Shown piece by piece: positions 1-10,914 of a stretch of DNA of 64,000 bases (position 1 is its first letter; the number at the start of each line of letters is the position of its first letter). Both the position numbers and the translations under genes were made by a program. Source of the DNA: Tretioscincus oriximinensis. Taxonomy: Eukaryota > Chordata > Lepidosauria > Squamata > Gymnophthalmidae. Location of the stretch: contig JAJVDF010000002.1 in assembly GCA_022410635.1 (NCBI GenBank), positions 2,389,167 through 2,453,166 of the forward strand. The letters run 5' to 3'. A model generated the notes under the pieces. The model ran no database searches. It was given only the letters and a program-made list of their open reading frames with translations, and was not told where the DNA came from.

Positions 1-56
1 TTGCTTCTTTCACAGTCCCAGATTATTTTAGGGAAGAATGCAAGGAGACATTTCTT

Positions 57-150
57 GCTGAGTCAGACCCGTGGCTTATCTAGTCCAGAAGGCTGATCTC
101 TCCGTTGCACCAGCATGTCCTGCTCACAGCAGCTGGCCTTCAAAGGCATA
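57..150 (-). repeat. Probable CR1/L2-like LINE 3' end remnant
   Basis: The text reads like the reverse complement of a LINE 3' end: 'gagtcagacccgtgg', then 'tatctagtccag'. This resembles the 'gatcagg...catc(g/t)agtccagcattctg' block of the clear LINE copies elsewhere in the window. It is short and diverged, so the family is uncertain. Confidence 0.35.
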
Positions 151-400
151 TGCCAGAGGTTGTCAAGCTGATACCTTTCATCTTTGTAATCTCTACTATT
201 AATAAGACTCGCACTGATGAGCCCAACATTCTGAGATCTCCCATTGGTCTTTATGGACCAATGACAGAGCTCGGAACTTTGGACTCAGCGTGCATGCACC
301 CATGGTGACAGTGCCGTAGGTTGCCAAGCCATCCAGCCAACATGGCAGAGAGGGCAGACTACTGCTCCTGGCCCAAATCCACCCACGGATGCTGAGAACA

Positions 401-685
401 GAAGAAGAAGAAGAATAGAGTTTTTATACCCCACTCTTTTCAAGAGCGGCTTACAGGGTTAATTTTCACCCAAAAGCTTACATCTTATTCTATCTTCCCC
501 ATCAGGTTAATGTTAGCATTCATTTATCTAATTGAAATGCAGATTACAAATTTGCATTTCTTTTGAATAGCTCTATTGACTACAGCTGCAGGCTAGTGGA
601 AGGCGCTCAGCCCTCCCATGTCTGACACAGGGTTTCAAAACCCAATCTCCCGTTTTTAGTGGCTGAGCCATGAATACTGTGGCCA
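401..685 (-). repeat. tRNA-derived SINE with (TTC)n tail, subfamily A
   Basis: Read on the minus strand, the element starts with a tRNA-like head containing a B-box-like 'gggttttgaaaccc' (630-643). A body follows ('ccactagcctg', 'gatggggaagatagaat'), then a (TTC)n tail that appears as gaagaagaag at 401-415. It shares a body variant around 'tttgcatttc' with the copies at 1140 and 38479. It is inverted relative to the copy at 1140. Confidence 0.75.
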
Positions 686-1044
686 CCACTAACTCCTTCC
701 TCCACCAATTGCCTTCCCATTATGCAGTTTGTGGGTGATCCACTAGTTTTGCAATTAAATGCAGTATAATTTACTGGAGCTACTGCAGAAATCATTGGTA
801 AGTAATCTTTTGCTTACTTTAACAAGACATGTTTGTCAATACAAGATGGCCTCCAACCCTGAAGAGGCAGGAGTATAGGCTTTTCTATGTACATAGGAGG
901 GGTGACTGAGGTGACGATAAGAACAGGCAGCCTGGGTATATGCTGNTGTTACATGCCATTCAGCAAACTGGAACACCTTCCTTGTAAAATGAAATTGCAA
1001 CATCTAGGTCTCTTCAGCCTTGAAAATCATACATGGTATGCGAT

Positions 1045-1128
1045 TTCAGAAAAATAGCCATGTTAACTTAGTAGAAAGTCCAACAAGGGGTGACTGTTGT
1101 CTCCAAGTGCTACAAGCCNCCTTGCTGG
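1045..1128 (+). mobile_element. Family V MITE remnant
   Basis: 'cagaaaaatagccatgtta' followed by 'agtagaaagtccaacaagg' matches the terminal sequence of family V (compare 20283 and 39682). Only one end survives. It lies inside the decayed LINE at 951-1692. Confidence 0.5.
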
Positions 1129-1139
1129 ACATACATGGT

Positions 1140-1395
1140 GTTGCATCTGGGAGATTGGGTTTCGAAGCCACGTTTCGGATGTGAGGAGGGGTGAATGCCT
1201 TCCACTAGCCTGAAGCTCTAACTCAGCTATTCGAAAGAGACGCAAATTCNTAATTTGCGTCTCAATTAGATAAATGAGTACCATCATTAGCGTGATGGGG
1301 AAGATAGAATAAGATGTAAGCCTTCGGCCGAAAATTAACCCTGTAAGCCAGTCTGGAAAAGAGCAGGGTATAAAAACTGCCATCAAGGAGAAGCA
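1140..1395 (+). repeat. tRNA-derived SINE, subfamily A
   Basis: A B-box-like 'ggtttcgaagcca' lies at 1158-1170. The SINE body follows ('ccactagcctg', 'gatggggaagatagaat', 'ccctgtaagcca', 'agggtataaaaactg'). The A-box half of the head is missing. It is inserted within the LINE at 951-1692. Confidence 0.75.
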
Positions 1396-1692
1396 TATTT
1401 TTATCCAGAGAGTCATCAGTCTAAGGAATTTACATCCAGAAGAGGTGGTGACAGCAACTAGCCTGGATAACTTTAAGAAAGNTAAACAATAATAATCATA
1501 GAGGCCAAGTATATCAATAGTTACTAAAATGGAATGGAGAGATCGGTGGAATTCTTCCAAACGTTAACAGCAGAGAGTTGATACCAGGTGGTTTTGCATT
1601 CTTCTGCTTCAAATGACCAGAAGTAATTGGTGAAATGAGCGAGACAAAATGTTGGATCCCTGATTCAACAGGGATCCTCTAATGTTATTATG

Positions 1693-2440
1693 NTCTCTGG
1701 AATAAGAAAGTTGTAACAACGATAGCGCGTTCACACTGCTTTGAGCAATCTTTGCTTGGACTCCAGATAATTTCATCACTGTGCCAAACAGAACAAAGAT
1801 TGCATTATGTTTGATAGATACTGAAGGAAGATTGAGCAAGATTTGTGCATTTTACGTGCTGTGCAAGGCTCATGCGTATTGCAGAAGGCCTTGTTCATAT
1901 GATTCATCACATTACAACACTTCTGGTAAGAGAGAACCTCAGCTGATGGAGCCTAAATTGCCATAGAATAGATGCGAATGGAGATAAATTTATCAAAATC
2001 TGATAATTGGATCTGACTGACCCATTTGCTAGATAGGATCCAGGTTGAAAAACAATGTTGGACAGTATCCAGGCAATCTCTGGAACAAGAAGCATCCGGA
2101 ATAAATTNAAAAAGTTATTCTCAAGGTAGGCTGTATTCATACACTATTTGGGAGGTTGGAGAGATGGGCAAGATGACATGTGTAGGAATTTGAGAACCTC
2201 CCCGTCCGTCCCCTCCCCCACATCACCTGTATCATTTTTGTACAACACCACCTTTGTTTATTTTTAGGCCCATTTGAATATGGTTTGAAAATGTTGAAAT
2301 TCTGTATAAGCATTCCAATGCCTTATTCTAGTTTTTAAAAATACACTTTGCTTGATTCAATTTTTGCATTTACTAAGACTGCTGTAGTTGGTTTTATGTT
2401 TCCGGTTGATTTGATGGTAACACATCCCTGGAGTGATTAT
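1693..2440. other. Unassigned, no gene seen
   Basis: Apparently unique, AT-leaning DNA. I see no splice-flanked open frame and no repeat match to other parts of the window. Confidence 0.5.
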
Positions 2441-2444
2441 GTGT

Positions 2445-2628
2445 ATTGCACTAAGCAGGTTCACCTGGTCAATATAGATTGGAGTGTTGAGCAGGTGAGC
2501 CTGCTTAGTGCAATTACTCTTTATCTCATATCAGAAGAAACTGGGCTGCCNAAGTTGGATGTGTCACTATTGATTGGTATTGACCAGGTGAGCCTATACT
2601 TAGTGTAATTACTCTTTATTTCATATTA
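2445..2628. repeat. Inverted plus direct repeat cluster
   Basis: A 23-bp segment at 2445-2467 is nearly the perfect reverse complement of 2492-2514 ('caggtgagcctgcttagtg'). That second block recurs in direct orientation at 2585-2628, together with 'attactctttat'. The spacing of the direct copies is about 93 bp. Confidence 0.75.
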
Positions 2629-2689
2629 TAAATATCTGGGACTGCCTGCATCATTCAATTTGAGGACAATACTGATCCAACATTGTAGA

Positions 2690-2895
2690 CAGTCCCAGAA
2701 GCATCACCAGATCTGAGCTATGTGTGTCATGCAGGATGCTGCATGCACAGCTAGGATCCGATATAGGCAATCCCAGATCCTTCTGGGACTGCTTATGATT
2801 TCAGATCTGTGACCACACATGCAGCAGCCTTTGCGCTGTGCTTGCGACTTGGATCTGATATGGCCGTCCCAGATACTTCTGGGACTCCTTATGTC
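2690..2895. repeat. Two-unit diverged tandem repeat with hairpins
   Basis: The block 'gatccgatat...cccagatccttctgggact' at 2755-2790 recurs as 'gatctgatat...cccagatacttctgggact' at 2852-2886, about 97 bp away. Each 'cccaga..tctggga' is itself a small hairpin. An open frame on the minus strand across this repeat is not credible as a gene. Confidence 0.65.
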
Positions 2896-3185
2896 AGACC
2901 TGAAGCAGCCAAAAGGTAACGGCTGGGCACGGGAAGGATAAGGGAAGAGAGGAACTGGAGGCAGCTCCTTCTCCTTTCTGGCCACACACACAGCCCGAAA
3001 TGGGACCTGCAAGGGAGTGGATCCAGGATTTTTTCCCTGCTGTCGGGAGAAGCTGAGAAGATGTACTATTCCAGGCATTCCACAAATCCCCATCACATGC
3101 AGTAACTCTAAGGACCAGTTGCAGGTGTCGAGCAGTTCAGGTTTTGCCTTTGGCTGCTTCCCCATGGGGTTTTCATACTACTATN

Positions 3186-3341
3186 GTACTTACATGATTA
3201 AGCATCTGCCCCATGTGGTGACGAANTTTCAGTAATCCACTCGGAAGAAAGCTACGGNATTCTGGATCAACTGAACTTTCCTCTGAATGGATTTCTGAAA
3301 GTCTGTCNTCACATGGGGCAGATATTTAATCATGCAAGTAC
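3186..3341. mobile_element. Palindromic MITE (single copy family here)
   Basis: The left arm at 3186-3232 and right arm at 3295-3341 are reverse complements over about 45 bp with few mismatches. The left arm contains 'catgattaagcatctgccc'; the right has 'gatatttaatcatgcaagt'. A ~60-bp centre separates them. No coding capacity; superfamily not assignable. Confidence 0.7.
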
Positions 3342-3647
3342 TCTCACGGTCTGAAAACCTCCTGGGGAGGCAGCCATTGTCTTCTGCCTGGGGTGCCTTG
3401 AAGCACATTGTATGAGGCAGGATGCTGAGCTAAATGGTTTATGGCCTACTTCAGGATGATGCTGGAGAAGAGTCTGATAAAAAACAGGCTGATAAAGTGA
3501 TTTATTATATACAGTGCTCTTAACCGCACAGCTTNTTATTCCTGAAAGACAACAGAAAACATTTCTCCTTCTTTCAAGATCGCAAGATCGACAGATAGNA
3601 TTTCCGGTGTCTGGTTTCCCTTCAAGAGTCCAGGGAAATGTTACTCA

Positions 3648-3750
3648 GGCCCTGTCCCCACTGAGCCCTATTCTGAGTGGCATCTTAGTANAGAGCTTGC
3701 CCATCCACATGCCAGTGCATCTAAGATATCATCCAGAATAAGGCTCAGAG
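3648..3750. mobile_element. Family P palindromic MITE, short copy
   Basis: It begins 'ctgtccccactgagcccta' and ends 'ccagaataaggctcag', matching the inverted arms of family P (see 21512 and 52586). The internal arm is shortened. Confidence 0.6.
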
Positions 3751-4293
3751 ATCCTTGTGATGGGAATGCCTNTCTGGCATCCAGTAGGACTCCTCTTGTG
3801 TTCCTAATTACAGGAGCTGTTCTTCTGTTTGCTTCCTTAACTTTTTAAAATTGTGATCATATATATGTACTTGTTGTATATCATTTCTGTTTATTTCTGC
3901 CATGTAGTTTATGTCCACTAGGGACTTCACTGAGACCATCTATGCATTCAGTTTATTTACCTAACAGCAGCCATGTATTATCAGTGAACATCTGTCTGTT
4001 CTTATTCTTCTATATTTCTGCCCCTAAAGTAACAATCCCATACAGTACTGCAGTGCTGATCAAAATAACCTTCTAACTGGTATAAGGGTTGATTGCTTCT
4101 TGACATTTTCTGTCCTGCTTTTCTTCAGGAGAAATATGCAAAGCAGACCACAACGGATAAAACANTACAAAGTTACAAACATTGTATAAGAAAGTCCAAA
4201 ATAGCAACCAGAAAGAGTTTCGGAAGTTGTTTCATCAGAGTTACACTCAAATGTATTCCTATTCCTTTGTAGTATCATGAGAGAGTGCNCAAA
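3751..4293. other. Unassigned, no gene seen
   Basis: AT-rich DNA with no repeat match inside the window and no credible open frame. Confidence 0.5.
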
Positions 4294-4580
4294 ACAGAGC
4301 AGAGGGATCAGCATTGTTCTCATCGGCACATGGAAGGACTGGAAACAATGGGATGAAACTGCAAGTTAGGAGACTTAGATTAGATATCAGAAAAAAACTT
4401 TCTAACAGTCAGGGTGATCAACCAGTGGNACACTTTGCCACAGGAGGTGGTGGGTTCCCCTTCACTGGAAGTCTTCAAACAGAGGCTGGACAGCCATTTG
4501 TCTGGGGTGGTTTAATGAATCCTGTATTGAGCAGGGGGTTGGACCTGGTGGCCCTGGGGGTATAATTTTATGATTCTAAA
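4294..4580 (+). mobile_element. CR1 LINE, ORF2 C-terminus and 3' end
   Basis: The copy carries the C-terminal part of CR1 ORF2, with codons for 'NNGMKLQ' and 'LPQEVV'-like motifs in decayed form. It continues through 'gctggacagccatttgtc' and 'ttggacctggtggccctgg' to the terminal 'tatgattcta'. This is the hallmark order of CR1 3' ends. It is truncated at its 5' side and contains ambiguous bases. Confidence 0.88.
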
Positions 4581-4869
4581 AGCATGCAGTTATTTACAAC
4601 CCCTTTGCACTTATTAGTTGTTCACAGCAACAACTTTAGGANTCTCTCTCCAACAAGCTGGACTGCTCCATTGGCATTGGGATGGTACACTGCCAAAAGC
4701 ATCCAAGGGAAATGGGGGTTTGCACTCAGTGAATCCAGACCTGGTTATGGAAATAACAGGATCTTCAGAACCAGTGCAGAGGGTTGTAAAGAGGTAGCTT
4801 TCCCAATACAGCAGGCTTTACTAATGTGGATTACCTTGATCTGGATTGACATCTACAACACGTCTGCAC

Positions 4870-5302
4870 GAATCAAAGAATNATAAAGTTGGAAGGGACC
4901 CCCAGGCACATTGGTCCCAACCCCCGACTCAATGCAGGATTCACTAAANCATCCCAGACAAATGGCTGTCCAGCATCTGTTTGAGGATTTCCAGNNAAGG
5001 CAAACTCACCACCTCCTGTGGCAAACTATTCCACTGGTTTCTCACCCTTACTGTCATAAAGTTTTTNCCGATATCTGATNTAAATCTACTCCCCTGCAGT
5101 TTCATCCCATTGTTTCTAGTCCTTCCATTTGCCAATGAGAACAATGCTGATCCCTCTGCTCTGTGTCANCCCNTCAGATATTTGTAGACAGCNNTNAGGC
5201 CTCCTNTGCGTCTTCTCTTTTGCAGACTAAACATCCCTAGATCCTTCAACTGTTCCTCCTAGAACATGGTTTCCAGGCGATTCATTACCCTTGTAACACT
5301 TA
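4870..5302 (-). mobile_element. CR1 LINE, ORF2 C-terminus and 3' end
   Basis: On the minus strand this reads from a decayed ORF2 C-terminal segment ('SLANGRTRNNGMKLQ'-like) to a CR1 3' end at 4870. It lies tail to tail with the plus-strand CR1 copy ending at 4580. Several Ns and frame breaks show it is dead. Confidence 0.88.
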
Positions 5303-5566
5303 AACAACTTTAGAGTGGGATAAACCTGCTTCTATGCAGATGTGACATTCCTGCTTCAGATGAGGAAGAGGCAGGCTCTGATGGAGGCCTCTGCATTTGA
5401 GAGATCAGCGAATGGAAATACAGAGATTCCCAGGTGTCATCAGAGGCTGGATCTGCCTCACCTGAATGCTGCTTTCTGCTGGGTCCTAATGCTAGCCAGT
5501 TTCCTTTGAAAAATTCTTAAATGGGCTGCATTCTCCAGCAGAGTCCCCAGAGGCTAAATATAAAAA

Positions 5567-5690
5567 GAACCCTGCTAAATTGGACCACAGCCTATGTATT
5601 CCAGCACTCTGCCCCAGATAGTGGCTGACCAATTGCACCTGGACACTCTCAAGCAGATGAAAGTTTGCAAATTTGTCTTGCTCTGCACAT
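5567..5690 (-). mobile_element. Old LINE 3' untranslated fragment
   Basis: 'ttccagcactctgcc...gaccaattgcacctgg' is a diverged form of the 'tccagcattctg...ccaccagatgcacctggg' block seen in better LINE copies at 8677 and 37493. Confidence 0.5.
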
Positions 5691-7580
5691 TGAGTGCTCC
5701 AGGGATAACATCTTCAGAAATGGGCCAAGCTTAAGCTACTGCACACTCAGAAAGTTGATGTTGGAGACGCTTTAATGGTTCTCCTAATATACATTGGTAC
5801 ACTGTGGTAGGGTTACCACATAAAAGAATGGGATAGAGATTTGTACCTTTAATGTGTGTGGAAAGGTAATCCCCCACATGTGCTGCAGGCAGTATCTTCA
5901 CCTTGCTCCATTAATACAGTTGTTTGAGATTTCAATCCCTTGTTAAACTATCCTTGCAAACTCTATTTGTAGATTACATATGAGGCTTAAAATAATTGCA
6001 CATTGTTATAAACTTTGCATATAATTGCACATTGTCATTGTTGTTCTTGTAAGTTATTTCAGCAGGATAAGATAAGAAGCAACAATGGAAGTGATCTTTG
6101 CTTTCTTTAGACCTGGCAGCAGACAGATAGTTACTGATTTAAAAGATTCCGTGAAGACACACCATTTCCTCATTGTTTTCTTGAGATTTTTAGAANGATC
6201 TAGTCCTTGCTAGATCTGGCACTTGACTACTCCACCACACGGTCAGTATAGCAGAAGACTTTCGTTCCGCACTTCTTTTGAAGAAAAAGCATACTGAATT
6301 TATGTGGTGTGCACAGTTGTCGATTGATTGTCGGTGTGGTTTTGGTAGCTATGCCAGAACATTTTATTTACTCTTGATGGCTGTGTGGAGTTCATGCAAC
6401 TTATTTATCTTGTTCTAATCTTGTTAGTCATGCAGTTGCTTTCAATGATTGCTTTAATGACCTGAGCAAGCTTTTTGTAAATGATGTTTCAATACTGTTT
6501 GAGCAGTTTAATACTGTCTGCATGCAAAATATGCTTTCTATTGCCCAATGAATTTTATGCAAATTGAGCTACAGCAGAGAGGCACCATATACATGGGGAT
6601 GAAACTTGAAAGTAAGCACGTGCTGACCTACCGCCCCATTAACTGCCAGGGAAATCTAATTGTCAGAGCAAAATAAACAAATCTGTTGGTTCTCTGGTGG
6701 CTTGGGCATTTCTGTGCTTTTCCAATAGCTTGGAACTATCCAAGAATATGCTATTTGCATTTGGTCAGCTGAATTAGGACAGATATAGTACCAGTTTGAA
6801 GATTATGTAATCTTTGTTGTCAACCTTCACATCCTCCAGTGGGTAGTGGGAGAAGATATTTTTTAAAAGCTGGCAGCAATTGTAAAAGATTTTTAAAAAT
6901 AGTTTATTAAACCCATTTTAGGTGGGAAATTCCAATCTCTTCCTGGTGGTTAACCTTGAGGAACAGAAGGAACATTTCACGAGCCTAGAGATGCTGAAGT
7001 TCTTTATAATACCCCAAAAGGGTTTAACGGCATGTCTGGATGTGGCCAAGATACACTTGAATGTCCAAAATGCTTTTTACAAAGTCCCTTGTGACATATT
7101 CTTTCATCCTCCTCCACTAGCAAAGAGGTGTCACCAGAAACGAAATGCATTGGGAATTGGATGTTTGCCAGACAAAACATGTTAAAATTTTGGAACATTT
7201 TATAAAAACCGCTAGAAGGAAAGTTGAACAAACAAGGCAAATCTAACACTGGCAATGTGCACACATGGGGAAGTGGAGTAGTAGGGCTGCATTTAAGCAT
7301 GTGCAACATGAGCATCTGCACAGGGTGGCAAAATATAGTTATTACAATAGTAAGATTTTTTTTTCATTGCTTTTATCATTGTAAAACCTGAAGTGGATCA
7401 TTGAAGTAATATGGATGGTACTTATTGTTGGTAATTTTTAAATGAAGTTTAGCTGAAGCAAGAGGGGGTGTAAAATAAGTGACTGCAAAGTGGTGTTATA
7501 CATCCAAAATACAGGCCTAGGGTACAATCAATGCGCTTAATTTCCTGTCCATTAAGAACAGCGTTAAGCCACTCCAACAT
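5691..7580. other. Longest repeat-free stretch; possible conserved non-coding block
   Basis: No transposon family from the rest of the window is recognisable here. The part near 6230-6670 has long AT-rich segments with homeobox- and octamer-like words ('tttatgcaaat', 'gctttaatgac', 'caatgattgc'). That composition suits regulatory DNA, but it is only suggestive. The open frames at 6922-7185 (+) and 7004-7321 (-) overlap each other and show no splice context or known domain. Confidence 0.35.
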
Positions 7581-7710
7581 ACACCTTGTGAAGTAGGTGG
7601 GGCTGAGAGAGCTCAGAAGAACTGTGACTCACCCAAGGACATCCAGCTGGCTTCATGGAAGAAGGCAGGATGCAACCAGGTCTTTAACCACTATGCTAAA
7701 CTGGCTTTCA
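7581..7710 (-). repeat. Sauria-type tRNA SINE fragment
   Basis: Reverse orientation: 'cttgtgaagtaggtggggct', then 'gctggcttcatgg', then 'ttaaccactatgctaaac'. This is the reverse complement of the tRNA-derived head and body of the squamate Sauria SINE. The B-box region is degraded. Confidence 0.8.
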
Positions 7711-8012
7711 ACCACTGAAGCCAAGTCCTCTCAGCAGCATGCAGTCTCATTATACATCTGGAAAAGACCTACAGTATAAAAGCATCAACAAAGCTGAAGT
7801 GGAAGAGGAATTGACACCTGAAATGAATACAAGGATTTGAATTCTTGTGTTGATTGTGATACGTATGATGAGTGAAATGAATGTACCTGGATAATAGTTC
7901 ATTCTTATAGAAGATATAAATGGAATCAGGAAGAGGTGGAGGAATTGTTTTATTTATATATAAACTAGTGGAATAAGTCTGACAGCTGTGTCAGAAATAA
8001 TGTCGAGTCTCT

Positions 8013-8262
8013 AGCCTCCCTTCCCCCCGTCTCCTTTCTCCTCCTCCTCCTCCTTTCTCTCCCTCTCCCTCTTCTTCCTCTTTATCTTCCACTTCCCCTC
8101 TCCTTCTTTGTTTTTCTCTGCATCCTCTTTTCTTTTTCCAGTTATTCCTCTCCCTCCTTCCTTTTCCTCTTCCTTCTCTTCTTCCTCTCCCTCCTTCCCT
8201 TCTTCCTCCCTCCCNCCTTCCTCCTCCTCTTCCTCCTTTCTCCTCCTTCACTCCCTCTCCTC
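8013..8262 (+). repeat. Long pyrimidine tract (polypurine on minus strand)
   Basis: About 250 bp are almost entirely C and T on the plus strand, built from irregular ctcctt and cttcct words. The open frames across it (for example 7991-8251 minus, nearly all E, G, R and K) are low-complexity artefacts. The strand asymmetry could support triplex formation. Confidence 0.85.
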
Positions 8263-8676
8263 ATGTTATTTTTCTTTTTTCTTATTCTTTGTGCACTTTT
8301 GGATTGATAAAAAACATGCATCTAGAAAGATCCTTTGGAGCCATCTAGATAATTCCAAGGGGTCCAAAGACAACACTATACCATACAGGAATCTCGTTTT
8401 TGGTTAGGAAGTGCAAGTCAGGGTATTTGTTGGCTTTCTATAACTAAAATGCAATTTGTTTGCTCTTCCTATATGTTCTTATTATACTATTTCATTTATT
8501 TATAAAGTAACATCAGTATCCAATGATGCTGAATAAAACATGAAATATAGCAAGTTTATAACTGGATAAACAAACAATTAAAATGCACAAGAAGAAAATA
8601 CACAAAATGGAAATTAATACTCTTAAATAAAACAGTGATAAACCATCACCATTTTGTCTGGCCAAAATGTCTTCCT
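8263..8676. other. Unassigned, no gene seen
   Basis: AT-rich spacer between the pyrimidine tract and a LINE end; nothing recognisable. Confidence 0.5.
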
Positions 8677-9084
8677 TACATAAGAATATAAGAACATAAG
8701 AGAAGCCTTACTGGATCAGGTCACAGCCCATCAAGTCCAGCATTCTGTGTCACACAGAGGCCCACCGGTTGCACCTGGGCAGTCCGAACAGAGGAAAGCA
8801 AAATATGCTCCTGTTCATGACTCCCTGGAAATGGTATTTCAAGAGTCCTGCCTGTTGCTCCATCCGGCCAGAGCCCATCTAGTCCAGCATTCTGTCTCGC
8901 ACAGAGGCCCACCAGATGCACCTGGGCAGTCTGAACAGAAGAAGGCAAAATATGCCCCTGTTCATGACTCCCTGCAAATGGCATTTCAGGAGTACTTGCC
9001 TGTTGCTCCATCCCAGAGGCAGCATCCAGACATCCATCCTAGTACCCTAGTACCTTGGTGTCCATAAACCTTTCTTGGTCCCAC
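8677..9084 (-). mobile_element. CR1-like LINE 3' end with internal duplication
   Basis: The element begins, on the plus strand, with the reverse complement of the (TTCTTATG)n terminus ('aagaacataag'). The 3' untranslated region follows. A segment of about 147 bp ('cagcccatcaagtccagc' to 'ctgttgctccatccgg') occurs twice in tandem, starting near 8724 and 8870. The copies differ by several substitutions, so the duplication is not very recent. Confidence 0.85.
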
Positions 9085-9615
9085 CTGGTGCTAAATAGGA
9101 TTGGATGTGCTGAACTGCCTGTTAAAGAATATAATCCAATCAAATTGTTTAGAGGTGATGAACACCAGATAAGTTATTATATCAGAGATGTGCTTGGCTG
9201 GTTTTCCAGTAACCAAACTGATGATCACAGAAGTTGCTAACAGATGCTGAGGTATGGTGAACTCTTATGAGGAGCCTAGTTTCATTACTGAATTTCTTGT
9301 AATAGTGAAATTACAGGTATTTGCTTTGCTGATCCAAGATTATATTAGGAATGTCTTAATTTTTCCCATTCCCAGTGTAGTTCCAAGAGAATAGCAGAAT
9401 ATATGTTGTACCTAGAGGAGACTTTAGCTTGTACTTGTGGCTGTAGCAAAGCATTAAAAAGTCTAGGTTACAAGGAACACTTATGGGAGCAATGGCAAAA
9501 AAATCAGAATAAAATTCAAAATATTTCATTGATGCTTCTTTTTTTTAATCTTATATACATGCTAAAGTTTTCTAACCCCCTCTTTTTGTTTTTACTATTC
9601 AACATTATACAGCCA
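9085..9615. other. Unassigned, no gene seen
   Basis: No repeat match or credible exon. The frame at 9403-9618 lacks domains and runs into a MITE. Confidence 0.5.
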
Positions 9616-9797
9616 TAGGCTGCATCCACATGGAGCCTTATCCTGGGCTGTCCCTCGGAATAGGAGCTTGCCAACCACATGCTATTGTAGACTATCACAG
9701 GCACTTAAAGGGGCCTGCCATAGTCTGTACCGGCATATGGATGGCCAAGCTCTGTCCTGAGATGTGACCCAGAATAAGACTCTGTGTTGATGGGGCC
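9616..9797. mobile_element. Family P palindromic MITE
   Basis: It starts with 'ggctgcatccacatggagcc' and ends with the inverse-related 'actctgtgttgatggggcc'. The arms contain 'atcctgggctgtccctcgg' and the related 'gtcctgagatgtgaccc'. A trinucleotide 'ata' flanks both ends. No coding capacity. Confidence 0.75.
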
Positions 9798-9807
9798 ATA
9801 GTTGTTT

Positions 9808-10494
9808 TGCCTCTTTATAAATCTGTGGTGAGGCCACATTTGGAATACTGAGTTCAGTTCTGGTCGCCACATCTCAAGAGGGATATTTTGGAACTGGAGA
9901 AGGTGCAGAAAAGGGCAACAAAATGATCAAGGGTCTGGAGCACCTCCCTTACGAAGCAAGGCTGCAACGTCTGGGCCTTTTCAGCCTCGAAAGGAGACGT
10001 TTGAGGGGTGATCTGATTGAAGTGTACAAAATCATGCATGGGATCGACAGGGTGAATAGAGAAAAAATGTTTTCTCTATCACACAACACAAGGACCAGAG
10101 GGCCCTCCTTGAAACTGTTGGGTAGAAAAGTGAGAACAGACAAAGGAAAGTATTTTTTCACCCAGAGGGTCATTGGCCTGTGGAATTTACTTCCTGAAGA
10201 GGTAGTAGTAGCCAACAGCTTGGATAGTTTCAAGACAGGACTAGACAGGTTTATGGACACTAAGGGTATAAATGGATACTAGGATAGTTGTCTGGATGTC
10301 AGCTCCCGGATGGAGCAACAGGCAGGACTCTTGAAATACCATTTGCAGGGAGTCATGAACAGGAGCATATTTTGCTTTCCTCTGTTCGGACTGCCCAGGT
10401 GCAACCGGTGGGCCTCTGTGTGACACAGAATGCTGGACTTGATGGGCTGTGGCCTGATCCAGTATGGCTCTTCTTATGTTCTTATGTTCTTATG
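9808..10494 (+). mobile_element. CR1-like LINE, best preserved copy (ORF2 C-terminus to 3' end)
   Basis: This is a 5'-truncated non-LTR retrotransposon. The frame starting at 9923 gives about 100 residues of the reverse transcriptase C-terminal region. Typical motifs are 'LGLFSLERRRLRGDL', 'YKIMHG', 'FFTQRVIGLWNLLPEEVV' and 'FKTGLDRFMD'. Upstream, from 9808, the same protein continues in another frame ('RPHLEY', 'LEKVQKRA'), so a frameshift separates the two. The 3' untranslated region follows and ends with three copies of the octamer ttcttatg (10471-10494). Tail and codon motifs place it in the CR1/L2 group. It cannot make functional protein. Confidence 0.9.
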
Positions 10495-10914
10495 TAGTTC
10501 TTTTTTTTTCATTTGCTGCAACTCATATTTCCTCTTCCCAGTGAAAGAACTTAAGGGAACAGGCAAATAATTCTGCCCAGTGATGGGTGATTTTTGCCTT
10601 AAGAAAGCATCATTACAAAATAGAACGACTCCAATGAATTAGCAAAAAATATATAAAACCAAAACAATAGTCTGGGACAGACAGTGTCTTGGGCTCCGAA
10701 ACATGGTTAGTAATTTGACTCCATTGTTTCTCTGATTAACAAGCATTTCAGTTTATCCTGTTGCCAAACCAAGATGCATTGGAAGGCAGTTATCTCCTGC
10801 CAATTGCAAAAACTCATGCTGCAGGCTGTCAAAATAGCAAAATAGGGAAAAGAGAAAGGAAAAAGGTCATGCCTGTTAAGTACAGCTTTTTGCCTTGAAA
10901 AGTCATTGTTTGAA
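10495..10914. other. Unassigned, no gene seen
   Basis: AT-rich DNA between the LINE and the L1 fragment; nothing recognised. Confidence 0.4.

Larger units (their letters stand above)
951..1692 (+). mobile_element. Old CR1-like LINE 3' region, interrupted by MITE and SINE
   Basis: The pieces at 951-1044, 1395-1485 and 1485-1692 line up in order with the well-preserved LINE at 9808-10494. The first holds 'gtctcttcagccttga', the second the 'gaggtggtgacagcaac' codons of the reverse transcriptase C-terminal region, and the third the 3' untranslated end. A family V MITE remnant and a SINE sit between them. The copy is heavily decayed and non-coding. Confidence 0.6.

Noticed and set aside
7991..8407. 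Charged or serine-rich proteins across the pyrimidine tract
   Set aside because: Composition is dictated by the CT/GA repeat; low-complexity artefact.
8677..9084. CRISPR-like array because of repeated blocks
   Set aside because: Only two long diverged units, no regular spacers, vertebrate LINE context.
9923..10282. 119-residue frame as a host gene
   Set aside because: It is the reverse transcriptase C-terminal region of a 5'-truncated LINE, with matching copies elsewhere in the window.
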